From Pristionchus mayeri (lineage: Eukaryota; Nematoda; Chromadorea; Rhabditida; Neodiplogasteridae): a DNA stretch of 64,000 nucleotides. The translations under genes and the position numbers were made by a program. Location: NCBI GenBank assembly GCA_036245805.1, contig BTRK01000004.1, positions 26,955,541 to 27,019,540 on the forward strand. The letters are read 5' to 3'. The notes under the pieces are model-generated. The model made no database searches and was not told the DNA's origin. It was given only the letters and a program-made list of their open reading frames with translations. Below are positions 10,601-22,900 of this stretch, in pieces. Position 1 is the first letter of the stretch. The number at the start of each line of letters is the position of its first letter.

Positions 10601-11971
10601 ATCGACTCTCCTTCATCAATTCAATGAAGATGAAAGTGGCTGTTATCTTCGGCATCACCCAGATGACATTCGGAGTCATCCTCTCGTACAAGAACTTCAA
10701 GTACTCCTTTACTCCCTTCATCTTCCATCATTCCTTCACAGATTCTTCGGTTCTCGCATCGAAATCCTCACGAGTTTCATTCCCCAAGTCGTCTTCCTCT
10801 CTTCAATATTCTTATATCTTTGTGGTCAGATAATCGTCAAATGGATCCTCTTCTCCGTTGAACCTGGACATGTCCTTGGATACGAGTACCCTGGTGAGTA
10901 TCTCTCTCTCTCCTTCCAATCTACTCTTACACTCTCTCTTGAGGATCCAACTGTGCTCCCTCTCTTCTCATCGGTCTCATCAACATGTTCATGATGAAGT
11001 CTCGTCGAGAGGGGTACACGAATGATAATGGGACTACGGTGCCCAACTGCTATCTGAGTACGTGGTATCCTGGACAGGTGGGGACTTCCCTCTGACCTCC
11101 CCTTCATTCCCCTCCTCAGAGTACAGTGGAGATGGGTCTGCTGCTCACTGCTCTTCTCTGCATTCCCGTGATGCTTCTGGGGAAGCCTCTCTCCATTCTC
11201 ATGAAGAGGAACAAGAAGAGAGAACCAATACCCGTCAGTCGATCCTCTATCCACTTCTCCTCTCTCCATATCGTACTGTACCTATTCAGGAGGAAATCGC
11301 CCTCTCGGATACTCAATCAACTAATGGACACGAAGAAGAGGAAGAGAACTTCGTCGATATCTTCGTCCATAGTGTGAGTGACCCTTCCTCTCATTGATCA
11401 ACACTCTACCGTAACCGTCCTTCTCTGCAGGGCATTCACACGATTGAGTTCGTGCTTGGGTGCATCTCTCACACTGCTTCCTATCTGAGACTGTGGGCTC
11501 TCTCTCTCGCCCATGCTCGTCAGTTCTCCTTCTCTCCCCCTTTCTTCTTCCCTCCATCGACGTCTCATCATTGCAGAATTATCGGAGGTGCTATGGCACA
11601 TGTTGCTGATGAATGGACTTAACTCGGTCTCCCTCCACTCTTCTCCCTCTCCCTCTCCCTCGTCTCTTCTCATCAGTGGTCTGGTTGCCTTCCTCTCCTT
11701 CTTCATCTTCGGAGTTCTCACTGTGGCCATTCTCGTTGTGATGGAGGGATTGAGTGCATTCCTTCACGCCCTTCGACTTCATTGGTACGTCGAAGGAAGA
11801 GTAGACATATACTGCATCTCATCAACTATTGGTCCTCGTATCCATTGCAGGGTCGAGTTCCAATCCAAGTTCTACAGTGGGGGAGGAGTGATCTTCCAGC
11901 CATTCTCCCTCCATCAATGCATTGAGAATGGACAACACTTGAGTGATGTGATGGATGATGGAGGAGATTAG
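7649..11971 (+). CDS. V-type proton ATPase 116 kDa subunit a
   Basis: Twenty-three exons with agreeing phases give 919 residues: 7649-7825, 7959-8037, 8251-8357, 8401-8529, 8577-8709, 8755-8927, 8997-9079, 9126-9252, 9300-9382, 9562-9633, 9712-9784, 9830-9929, 9980-10119, 10181-10317, 10363-10456, 10549-10700, 10742-10893, 10944-11077, 11120-11233, 11290-11373, 11431-11518, 11577-11784, 11851-11971. The first part is the cytosolic stator arm ([31 protein letters not shown]). The second part is the membrane half, with [33 protein letters not shown] and [17 protein letters not shown]. The last motif contains the arginine that faces the proteolipid ring and is needed for proton transfer. Full length compares well with the 830-890 typical of the family; the extra residues sit in the extended N-terminus and near residue 830 (a Ser/Pro insert read through at 11627-11676). 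Nematodes have several a isoforms and I cannot say which this is. Confidence 0.95.
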
Positions 11972-12304
11972 ATCACATTATCAATTAGAGACGAGACTTG
12001 TCTTTCCACTTTGATGCCTCAGTATTCCATATTCATATCACTCGTCTAGTGTAGTAGTCTTGCCAGTGGTCGTTTCATCTAGATTAGATATTTCTTGTTA
12101 GAAGAAATATTGTGTTATTCCTTCTCCCTTTGAGATACATTCCAAAGACTTTGTAACATTGTTGATATGAAATGTTTTATCGGAAATTTAACCGCAACTT
12201 GTCTTCGGCTAATATGTTGTAATAAATGGTATAAATAGTATTTTTGTACAATTGTACAGACAATAACTGGCCAGGCCTGGGCAGAATGGGGGTATCTTGC
12301 AGAG
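11972..12304. other. Convergent 3' intergenic spacer
   Basis: This spacer separates the ends of the V-ATPase gene (plus) and the PGAP2 gene (minus). It is AT-rich and presumably holds both polyadenylation regions; aataaa-like hexamers are imperfect (for example aataaatgg near 12221). Confidence 0.5.
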
Positions 12305-14808
12305 TCAGTGCTTGAGGGGAACACTCTTCTCTTCCTCTTCCTCTGCCTTCTCCACGATTCGCACGGAGAAAGTTACCTGGAAAGAGGAAGTCTCGTGACA
12401 GAATTAGAATGATCACAAAAGATTATGTGACCAGCTGATCGAAAGAAAGAGAGAGATGGAGAGTTGAATAAGTGATGGAAGGGGAGATTGACCTTGTATC
12501 GAATATCGAAGAATGCACAACCATGGAAGCAAATGTTGAGGAATACGCCCGAGTACTCGCAGATGGCAAAGACATCGTACGCTAAACGAGGAGAAGGAGA
12601 GAGAGGAGAGGGAGGGGGGGGGGTGGGGAGGAGGGGAGGGGACGCACCCCAAGTGATGCACTTCTTCCAGTAGAGGAAGAAGGAACCCATCAGGATTGGA
12701 ACAGAGAGGATGTAGAGAGAAGCGAAGAAGATCTTCAGATAATAGGAGAGGCGACCCTGAGAGAGATTAAAGTTACCCAACACCCTTGAAAATGCCTTTC
12801 TATATTATTTAACAATGTAGTAGAAGGGGTTCTAATCAGTTAAACTGGAATAATGAAAATAATAGAAAATCAATATTTGCAATAACGTAGAGCCGCAAAG
12901 TTTCAGTCTGAGTTGCCTGATCACGCCCGCTCTCTCTCTTTTACACACTCTCTCGCTCGATTTGTCGTGATCAGGGTACTCCCGCCAGTTCAAATTATTT
13001 CCATGGGTGTTGGGAAACTTTAACCATCCATCTATTCGCATAATGGAAAACATTCGCTACGTGTTTTCGTTCATATTCATACTAATATTTGCTATTGAAA
13101 TTAGAAATCTTTAGCTCTCTTTCCCCTCCCTCCACCCCTTCCATCTTCTCTTCCGCCAGTTCGACATTTTCCGATCTCAAGTCAACCAAGACTCCAATAA
13201 GATATATATTGGATAGCGGCCACTCTCCCGCTCTCGAGGCCCCCTCCCCTCGAATATCTCTCTCGCTCGACTCAAATCGGAAGTGATCGTCTCCTGCCCC
13301 CCCCCCCACGCCTCTCCCCCATACGTTTCTTTTCTTCTCTTCTCTTATCTCGCTATCCCCTCTCATTCTCGCACATTTCTGTAACTGATGAAGCACCTAC
13401 GTGGTGTACGATAAATAAAAAAAAAATATATATTTCGTTATGGATGGTGGGCAAATGGAATGGTTGATATTGGGAAGAGAACGAATGAAAGTGGGGTAAT
13501 TGACTGCTCCTATGGACAGGATTCGGTAAGTAGTGCCCTCAGTGTGCAATCTGATCTGGGAGTGATGCGAGATGAGACAGAATGAAGATGATCAACTATT
13601 CTCACGTAGGGATTGAGATAGTAGAGTGAATGGGCATGGCAGAAGATGTTACAGATGAAGAATCCAATGCCACAGAGACCAAAGATGTAGAAGAAGATGA
13701 CGTGATATCCTGGAAGAGAAGAATGGAATGGAGTCATCGAAGGGAATATCTCACTGATGTTCTCCCTCTCTCCCACTATGGAAAGGGCTGCTAGGAAGAA
13801 TAGTTCAGCCAATCCCAGATAGAAATACCCGTATCGGGCAATCTCGTACAACCACACACGGGGGTAGTTCACGTTGCGAAGTCTATTGTACCGAGAAACT
13901 GAAGATGTGAATAACCAATGAAGAGAGAAGTGAAGGAGAGAGACATACAGCCAGTGGTCAATTCGACGATTCGAATGGGGACGTGGAAGAGGAGAAACAA
14001 CTGCCAGAAGGTTCGTTCGACGGGCAGATTGATGATGCGAGAGAGGGAAGGAAGACGGGCTCGCTGCAATGAATTCCCTCTCCTCCTCTTCCCCATATTT
14101 CTGGTAAAAGTTTCCCAGTGGGATCCCTACATGGTACCAACTGGGAAATTTCATTGGGATCCCATTGGGAAAGTCACCATCACAGTGCGATCACAGTAGA
14201 ATTTCCTATTGGGATCACAGTGGATTTTCTCAGTCGGAATACAGTGGAACAAATTTTCCAGTGGGATCCCAATGTAATTTCCCAGTTTGTACCCTGCAGG
14301 GATCTCACTGGGAAACTTTTACAAGAGATTGGAAGCAGTCCACTCACTCCACACTGCCAGTTGTAGTTCGATATCTCATCGTTGTGGAAGATGAGGGCTA
14401 TCGCGATGGCTGCCACTGAACCGATGAGGGGAGGAATGAAACCAGAGAGGAACACTGACACCGGGTTGAATCTACAACCATCCATTCTCTGCAGTTCCAC
14501 CAATCGATAGACCAATTCCCTTTCTGGCACGCCATTGTGACTATCTCTCCCCCCCCTCTCTCTCTCTCCTATCCATTTATCCTCATGATTAGTGCATCTC
14601 CTTCCTTTCTCGTTTCCCCCAATCCACAATCACACAATTTGCCGTAGGAACTCTCACTGGATTAAGCATTCGATGGAATGAAGAGATGAGAGATCAATGA
14701 ATACCTAGCAACTTCAGTAATCTTCTTTCCTTCATGAACGTATGGCTCGAATAGTCCGAGTGAATTGAGGGGAGGAGTGGAGGGAGATTCCCGCTCCTTC
14801 TTATCCAT
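12305..14808 (-). CDS. PGAP2: PGAP2-like GPI-anchor remodelling membrane protein (FRAG1/DRAM/Sfk1 family)
   Basis: Eight exons (14808-14705, 14471-14348, 14063-13949, 13898-13755, 13709-13606, 12756-12648, 12581-12493, 12376-12305) give 286 residues, close to vertebrate PGAP2. The order of features matches the family: a cytosolic N-terminus, a first membrane helix, a lumenal loop with YNWQCG and ARLPSLS, then a run of hydrophobic segments including FLLFHVPIRIVE, LAELFFLAALSIV and FFICNIFCHAHSLYYL, a further segment YDVFAICEYSGVFLN, and an acidic lysine-ended tail. PGAP2 acts in the Golgi on the lipid part of GPI anchors after PGAP3. The second intron holds a 219 bp inverted-repeat element. 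The gene lies downstream of the ABCG transporter on the same strand. Confidence 0.85.
14104..14322. mobile_element. 219 bp terminal-inverted-repeat element in a PGAP2 intron
   Basis: The two ends are inverted copies starting gtaaaagtttcccagtg, and the inverted similarity continues inward through tgggatccc and gggaaattt blocks, centred near 14213. The motif cccagtgggatccc and variants occur five or more times inside. It has no coding capacity. It fits a MITE that inserted in the intron between PGAP2 exons 2 and 3. Confidence 0.88.
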
Positions 14809-15341
14809 CCTCAATAAATACCAATCGATTCTCGAACACTTTTGTTACGGGAAACAGCTGTAGATCAAAGATCAACGGAGGTAAGCACACTTTGAGTAAC
14901 CAAGGAAAGAGATGAAAACCGAAAGTGGGAAGTGTCACATCCAATGATAAAAGTGAGACTGAGATGAGAAAGAATTGAGCTCTTGCAAAAGGAGTTCGAA
15001 TTAGGAGAAAAGGGTGCGACAAATGGGCGAGGAATGAAGAAAATAATTCGGAATGGAGGATTAGGGACCGATTGGAATGGCAAAGAGAAGAAAGAGCGGG
15101 ACTGAAGAGGAAAGAGATGGAAAAGAAAGGGTGAGAGAATGGAACCGGTCTAGAATAGAGAAAAGACTGCAGAGATAGGAAGAAGAGTCACTCAATCGGG
15201 AGTTCCCTAAGGGAGAAGGGAGGAATGGGAGAAGAGAGGGATGAGATACGGCAGTGATAACCTTCCCTTGAGAGGGGAACTTCATCCCCCCATGGCACAC
15301 TCCTTGAGAACATTTTACTCTGCACGATGAGGGAAGGATGT
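14809..15341. other. Spacer between ABCG and PGAP2 genes
   Basis: This purine-rich (on the plus strand) spacer lies between two minus-strand genes. I see no exon or RNA gene. It is long for an operon spacer, so PGAP2 may have its own promoter here. Confidence 0.4.
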
Positions 15342-18306
15342 CTATCGAGACTTGAGTACTCTCCATACGAGGCCGACGTATCCCATCGAGTACACCACCA
15401 CGGCGTAGATCACCATGATCACGAGGTTACCGTAATGATTCGACTTCTTGAAGTTGAGGGAATGGATGATCTGCGATGAGGAAAGTAGGCATCCACTCTC
15501 CATCCATATTATTCACTTCAGTTCCATTGTGGAAACAGACAGTAGTATTACATGGAATATTATCGAATTCCTCGTGAGAAAATTGAGTGACGATCAATGA
15601 TTCGTAGCCATAACGGAACCTGCGAAGGAGAAGGAGGGGAGGAGATGGAGGGGGGGGGGGAGAGAGAGAAGGAAGGTGGAGGGGAGGGGAAGGAGAAGAC
15701 TGACCACGAGAGATACTGCACCCAACTGATGAGCTTCGGCATTTCTTCGACGTTAGTGAAGAGACCTCCACTCATTGAAAGAACGGTGAGAATGGGACCA
15801 GTGAGAGAGACTGCGACTGCATACGATGGAGCTATCTCAAGAGAGGGAGAGGGATGGAGGAGGGGGGGGGAGTGACCTACCGAGCAGATGGCGATGCCCA
15901 TCGATCCAGCTGAGATCTCTACGAGGAGACAGATGAAGACAGTCATGAGGTAATTAAGGAAGGAAGGGAATCTGAAGGAAGAGAAGAGAGGGAGAGAGAG
16001 AGGGGAAGACTCACCCCACCATCCAGTATGCGATAGTCACCATTACAGTACCATCGATGGAGAAGATCATGAGGTACGAAACTATCTGAGAGAGGGAGAA
16101 GGAGAAGGGAGGGGAGGGGGACTGATCACACCTTGGCACATAAATAGGCAGATACGGGGTAGATGCCATCGTGATACTCTCTGGCCAAGAGAGGATAGTC
16201 ACCGGGCATATATCTGGAAGGGAGGGATGAGGAGGAGGGGAGAGGAGGGGGGAGAGAGGAGGGGGGGGGGTGGGACTGACGTCTGAATGGCGAAGACTGT
16301 TGAGTAGGTGATTTCAGAGCAGAAGTAGAAGAGAACTCCCTTGAGGTTGTTCACACCGTTCTCAATGGGATGGATGATGGAGTGAGAAGGGGTAGAAGGG
16401 GGGGGGGAGGGGGGGGGGGAGGGGGTTCTCACTTGATCCTTCTTAGTCTGCAGATAGAGAAGACCAATGAAGATTCCCATGAAAAGCTTCTGTAGGAACT
16501 TGGCGAATACCACGGACTTCTTTCGGAAGTTGTCCTTCGAGTATCTGAGGGGGGGGGGGGGGAGAAGAGAGGGAGGGGAGGGTATGGGTACCTCAGGAGG
16601 AGCATGAGGAAGAGTGTGCACCATCCGACTTTGTTGATCTGTTCGAGTGGTCTCTTCTGACTGAACTCCTCCATCTCCTCGTCCATTCTCTTGCACAGTG
16701 CTGACTCGGCGAACTGAAATGAATCCATCGAGGGGAGGGGAGGGAGGGCGAGGAGGGGGGGGGGGGGGCGAAGGCACCTTATCACAGATCTCAGTGCACT
16801 TCCTCTTGCACTCTTCTTCGTATCCTGGGAGGATGGCAATCTGCCTAATGTAGTGATCGGCGGGATTCGTGTGGTCGGCGATGCCTGAGATACCATCGAC
16901 TACCGTAATCCTATCGATGATCATACCGTATCCACACTTGGAGAAGAAGCTAACTGCCTCTGGAGGAGTACCGAAGAAGGCAACTCTACCACCAGCGAGG
17001 AAGAGAATCTGAGAAGAGAGGATTACGGTAGGGAACAGATATCGATCACCCACTCTATCGAACAGTTCGAATATCTCGGAAGCGGGTTGATGGATGGTGC
17101 ATACGATAGTCTTGCCCTGATCTCCCGATAGACATTCCATCCTCTGTAATCACTCTCTTTCTCTTCTCCCCTCCCCCCCCCCCTCTCCCCCCCCCCCTCT
17201 CTCCCCCCCCCCTCCCCCCTCCTCCCCTCACCTTGGTTACAATCATGGCCATGTGACTGTCCAATCCCGTCGTTGGTTCATCAGCGAATAGCACGGGAGG
17301 ATCAGCGAGTATCTCAGTGGCGAATGCCAATCTCTTCAGTTCTCCCCCCGAGATTCCCTTCGTTACTCCAGGAACTCCGATTCGAGATCCTGTCGAGTTC
17401 TCCAGTAGCATGTCACGGGTCACCTGAGAGGAGAGGGGGGGAGATGGGGGGAAGGGGGGAGACTGACTGCATCCACTCTCTCCTTCTTCTCTCTGGCAGT
17501 CCAATCATTCGGCAGTCGCATGTTCGCTTGCATGTAGAGGTGTTCTCCCACCTGGGAGGGATCTCATAGGGGGGGGGGGGTCGAGGGGGGGGGACTGACA
17601 GTGAGAGTTCCCACGAAGATGTCCTCTTGCTGGACGTAGGCAGACACTTCAGTCACTCCTTTCCCAATATTCTGTCCATTCACAAGAATTTCCCCCTTGA
17701 TCTTCAGCCCTGAGGGGATTTCATTCATTCAAATGCTCATTCTCCTCTGGGAAACCTTTCGTGTTCCTTGCCAGTAGTGTATTCAGTAGAGTGGTCTTTC
17801 CTGCGCCACTGAAAGATCAAAGATCACTCTTCCTCTTCCGTTCGTTGATTCAACGGGACGACGCGATCTTCTCCATTCTCCCTTCTTTTCAGACAAAATA
17901 TCGCGTTCCTTTTCACTATTCCGTGAAGATCAAATGATAATGACTCATTGCAAGAAGAATTGTGATGGGTAGTGGAGGGATCTCCTCCAGACTGTAGTCT
18001 AAAGTATCCTCGTTCCTGATTACCTAGCTCCCATGAGTGCAGTCATCATTCCAGGCACAGCTATCCCATTGACATTCCTCAGCAAGGGACGACCTGCTAC
18101 AGTAGTCACTCCCAGATTCCTGCAATCGATCGACGACTAATGGAAGCTAGGAATATACCGTACTTCCAAGTGATTGCCACTCCTTCCTCTTCGGTCCTTT
18201 GAATTCCGGGGACAGGAGTTTGGTCGAGTAGGGGAGTATGTTCATTGGGATGGGGGGTTTGAAGGGCAGTTGCCTCCATTGGAGACTCTCGTTCCACCGC
18301 TTCCAT
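15342..18306 (-). CDS. ABCG (White-type) half transporter
   Basis: About 18 exons give 625 residues, typical for ABCG: 18306-18164, 18119-18024, 17808-17756, 17709-17600, 17551-17468, 17423-17232, 17142/3-17054, 17008-16778 (with a likely 42-bp intron near 16876-16918), 16713-16592, 16544-16433, 16360-16281, 16213-16132, 16085-16015, 15971-15881, 15835-15705, 15619-15517, 15470-15342. The nucleotide-binding domain comes first: Walker [11 protein letters not shown] (split across exons), Q-loop [13 protein letters not shown], signature SGGELKR, Walker [13 protein letters not shown] and the switch histidine in [10 protein letters not shown]. Six membrane segments follow, with an extracellular Cys-containing loop ([15 protein letters not shown]) that carries N-glycosylation sites before the last helix. 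Such proteins dimerise and move lipids, sterols or pigment precursors across membranes; the substrate cannot be read from the sequence. The start codon lies 171 bp after the stop of the secreted-protein gene, compatible with an operon. Confidence 0.92.
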
Positions 18307-18477
18307 TGGGGAGAAAGAGGGAGAGTGACGAGAGGAGGGGAGGAAAGAAGGAAGAGGAGTGGGGAGAGAGGAATAACCACGTATCACCAATTTCAATTAA
18401 TATTCTTTATCTCATCAAACTGCTTACAATGGTCTAGATGGAGAGAGAGAGGGAAAGTTAGTGGGGGGAGGGTATGT

Positions 18478-19477
18478 CTATGCCTTATCGAGTGCCTTAT
18501 CGAGAGTATTAAGTGCCTCTTGTACTTCCTTTCCATTGGATGCATTGGGATCAGCTACGAAGACAGAAGCAGACCAATGGATGGCATCAGAGACACGAGA
18601 CTCATCGAAGAACTGAAGGGCGAAGGAATGAGGGGGGGGGGAGTCTTCCATCAACATACGGATGCGAGGTCGAAGGGAGTAGATCGTGCAGTCTCGAATG
18701 AATTGATATCGACGATGGCAGGAAGGGCGAATCGATAGCAGACGACATTCTTCACCTTCAGTCTCTTTCCATCGAAAGTGCGCACGTGCCATCTCATGGA
18801 GGAGTACTGTAGGAGGAGGATCGAGGACTGAACTCACCTCTCGCCTCTGCACTTCACCTCTGTCTCGATGTTCCCGAAGCCGTAGTCGATGAGATTGCCT
18901 GGATTAGAGTGACTCCTTCATGATCTCCCCCCTACCCTCCCCCTTCCCCTCTACTCACCCTTCCCATCCTGCAACTGCACGATCTCCCCTCTCTTCCCTC
19001 TGCACTTCACAATTTCATCCCTGCAACCATCACTCCTCCCTCCTCCCTTCTTCTCCCCCCCCCCCTTCTCCTTCTCTCCTCCACTCACTTGACTCTCGCC
19101 GTCTCGCAGTTGTCATCATCTCTCTCACAGCTGCTTTTCAGTCTACGGCACGAATCATCAGAGGAGGACGAATCTGAAAGGGGCGGAGCTAATTCGCTCA
19201 ATGGGCGGAGTCTACCAGAAGAGGAAGATCTGGATCCCCAACGTCTTCTGTGGTGATGACGACGACTGGGGAATAGCTGAAGGGAGTGGAGTGTCGAGGG
19301 AAAACTACCGTAATCACTTACGATATCGTGGAATGGTTCGGCTTGAAGGGGCACAGGAAGGGAATAGGAGGGAGCGGAAGGGGCGGAGCCATAGTTGGTA
19401 GGGCCGTCATTTGAGACTCCGTAGCCTTGAGCGAAGATAAGAAGAGGAGCAGAGAGGAGTAGACAGAGCGACTTCAT
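18478..19477 (-). CDS. Unknown secreted protein with repeated VKCRG motif
   Basis: Six exons (19477-19322, 19276-19089, 19020-18959, 18898-18838, 18792-18660, 18612-18478) give 244 residues. The first 17 residues, MKSLCLLLSAPLLIFAQ, are a good signal peptide. A Ser/Pro/Tyr-rich spacer and a His/Arg/Ser cluster follow. The C-terminal half has six or so cysteines in a pattern in which IVKCRGKRG and EVKCRGERW repeat about 30 residues apart, suggesting two related short beta units, then WHVRTFDGKRLKVKNVVCYRF. The end is helical and lysine-rich. I do not recognise a named family. The fifth exon uses an unusual catgag acceptor; using the cag 15 bases upstream would shift the frame. It is probably cotranscribed with, or at least very close to, the ABCG gene. 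Confidence 0.6.
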
Positions 19478-19942
19478 GATGAGGATGCATTCTTCCCCCC
19501 GTTCCTCCCTTTTGTATCCTGAGAGAGACACAATATATGAATCAGCAACTACATCAGCATCTCGCCTTATGTTTTGGTTTCTAGTTTTCCGCTCGAAAAA
19601 GAGAGAGAATCGAGGAATCCTCTCATCTTTTACCTGTCTCGAGGAGTCTCCCTCTTCTGGTCTCTCGTGGGTGATGGAGGGGAGGGGGGACGGGGGGGGG
19701 GGGGGGGGGGGGTAGGGGGGGGATCCATTCCGTCATCTGCCTCTTCATCCCACTCAGGTGTGCATATCAGAGTGCTGAGTAGACACGCGAAGGGAAGATC
19801 GAAGTAGACGGGAAGAGAGAATTCCTGTCCCTCCTCACTCCATAGTAACATCCACAGGAGAACATGGTTGGTTTTTCTTTAATTTTCGAAAGCAGAAGCT
19901 GTTCTCGCTGGATCACTCTGCACGTCTGAATACCATTCATAG
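19478..19942. promoter_or_regulatory. Divergent spacer with long G runs
   Basis: This spacer lies between the minus-strand secreted-protein gene and the plus-strand cyclase. It contains G tracts at 19681-19720 (about 30 G in 40 bases), a candidate G-quadruplex on the plus strand. The first exon of the cyclase, with its start codon, should lie here but I cannot place it. Confidence 0.5.
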
Positions 19943-22900
19943 ATCGGTTGGACTCATATCGTCCTGTCTACGCTGATCGGAAGGAAATTCGGACAAGATA
20001 AACTTGATGAAATACTGTGAGTCGATTTGAAGAGTGATTTTACTCGGGCTCTCTTTCTCTCTCTCATCTCCTTCTCTCTTTTGTAGGAAGAAGGCTGGTT
20101 TCGTCTCAACAGAAGACATCTCGATGCAGACATACTACGATGATGCGGAGACCTTTCGTCTCTTCCGAGTTGCTTCGACTGTCATCGGTTAGCTGGTCTA
20201 ATCTCTCCATTCGATGGTCACTCGTTGAGGAGTGTCAGTCGATCAGTTATGGGAGTGGTACGGGGACTTCCTCGTGACGTATTCCTGTGAGACTGGATGG
20301 GAGAAGATGCTGACTTGCATGGCTGGCAATCTACAGGCAATCCCTCCCCTCCCTCAACCAACCATTCCTTCCTCCTTCTAGGAATTCCTCGATAATTTGA
20401 ATGCGATGCACTATTTCATCGATCAGATTGCATTCAAGAGTGAGATGAAGGGACCGACGTTCAAGTGTGACCCCCAGGTTAGAAGAGGGGTAGGGGAGGG
20501 GGGGAGAGAGGGGGAGGGGAGGGGGGGAGGGGGAGAGAGAGGGGGGAGGGGGAGAGAGAGGCTTCTCAGGCAGATGGATCTCTCCGCCTGCACTACTTCT
20601 CCAATCGCCAAGGTCTCTTTCCAATCGTGAAGGGACTCGTGAGCAGAGCAGCGAGAGTCCTCTTCGAGATGGATGTCATGGTGAGGGAGAATTGAAGAGA
20701 AGGAAGGCAAACGAGTTGACGGAGAATCTTCAGTCTCTAGTTAAGAAAGAACCAAGTGCCATTAATGGGGGGTCTGTTTTCCCCTTCTGAGAAATTCGTA
20801 AAATGTGAGGACGGGTAAAGGGATAAAAAAGGAGTTGATGAAAGAGCATCTCTCTCTCTCTCTCTCTTTGTAGATCTCAGTGGTGGAGCGAACTCAAGAG
20901 AGAAGGAAGTCAGGGATGGTCGACCACGTGATCTTCTCCATTTCCCCCGATGATCAACACAAGGCAGGACAGAGATTAGCTCACAAGTTCAGAAAGGAGA
21001 GGAACAACATCGATATCATCATAGAGGAGGATGAATCGGTGAGAGGAGGGGAGGGAAGGGGGGGGGGACTATTCCTTCTCAAGGTGTCGCCCTCTCCTCC
21101 CATCACTCTACGAGACTTCAACAGGATATTCCCCTACCACATCTGCTTCAATAAACAAATGGTAGTTGAACACGTGGGTGAGTGAGGAGAGGGAGAGCAT
21201 TTCCTCCATCATTCTCTCAGGGGTTTTCCTCCTCAATGAATACAATCTCGCTGACAAGAAAGCACTCAAACTAACTGATATCGTTCAATTGATTCAGCCT
21301 ACTGATGTTCAGGTAAGAATCAATTAATGAAGATACAATTATCGAAGGAGGTATTGCAGTTGACATTCAAGAACATAATGACCTACCTGAATACCCTCTT
21401 CATATTCCAACTGAAGGTGCAATCAAAGAGAAACGAGGAGGAATTGGCTAAGAAGGCGGGAATCCTCAATCAGCCCCTCTCTCTCAAGGGTCATTCTAGT
21501 CTATCACAAGGGGATGATCTCTCTCTCTCTCCAGGTCAGATGATGATGTTGACTGGAGGGAACTCCATCATCTTCCTCGCATCTCCTCATGCCACTTCGG
21601 GTGAGTGATCGATACTCCCCTCCACCGTACTCTCTCCCTGTCAGTCAGGGACATTCTCAACGTGAATCTCTTCATTTCTGACATGCCAATGCACGATGCA
21701 ACGAGAGATCTCATCATGCTCAATCAGAGTAGGATGTGTCAGATGGAATTGAAGTGAGTCTCTCTCTTTTCTTCCTTCCAAGGATTCTTCCTCGCAGCAA
21801 GAGACTGGAGGAGACTTCGAAGAAGATGAAAGGATGCGCAGAGGAATTGGAGAAGCGAAAGACTCAGACTGACCACTTACTATTCCAATTCGTACGAGTT
21901 TATCAACTTGCACATACGGTCTTCAACAAGTCAATCCTATTGAAAGATTATTTATTGCATCGATTTTATACAAGGAATAAGCAACTAGGCATATTTAATC
22001 TCAAAAGTCCGGGAGTGAGACATTGCTGTTCAGGTTCCCCCGCAGATTGCAGAGGCACTGAGACAGCATCGACCCATCGATGCTCGTGAGTTGGAAGAGA
22101 GTCTCCTCCTTTCCCTTCCTCCTCTCTCCCTTCAGAGACCTTCAACGAGTCAACAGTTCTGGTCTCTGATCTCCCCGATTTCCTCTCCATCTGCTTCAAT
22201 ACTTCGCCCACTGAGTTGATCACTCTCCTCACTGATATTTTCCATCGATTCGATCGTCTCATTCATCTATACAAGGCTAGTCACAGTTAGAGATCAAATA
22301 TCAATCTCTCTGTAGTTGTACAAGGTTGTTTCTCTGATGGATTCGTATCTCGTGGTGGGGGGAGTTCCCAATAGTCGTCCTGATCACACCGAGAGTATTC
22401 TCAATCTGGCCCTCGGAATGATCCTCGAAGCGAGACAAGTCACAGTACCCAATCTCGAACTCCCTGTCCGAGTAAGTCTATTGAAAGAGTTCCTTTCGAA
22501 GGTTCTCTAATTCCAGTTACGAATCGGGATCATGATTGGCCCAGTGGTGGCTGGAGTTGTCAGCGAGAGGAAACCAAGGTGTGTTCTCAATGTGTCTCAT
22601 GCAAGTATTCACGGAGACTGAGTAGTCTATAGAGTGCTGTTCAGGTTCTGTGTACTCGGGGATACTGTATTGACTGCTAAGCAGATCGGGACGTACTGTG
22701 AAGCAGGAAAGATCCTCGTGGGGAATGGAGTGAGAACGTCAGTCCCCCCCCCCCTCCCTTCCCTCCCCTCCATGAGTAGGGATTGCAGTGCAGTGACGAA
22801 GTCTCTCAAGTCAATCTTCGTCTTCTCGTCAAAGGGATACGTGGACACTGGAGTGCACAAGACACTCACTCACTACTTAGAGAGGAATGAACAGATGAGT

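Noticed and set aside
15560..17140. Long minus-strand frames with Pro-rich insertions in the ABCG gene
   Set aside because: The Pro/Ser runs are short G-rich introns read through; splicing them gives the normal ABCG sequence.
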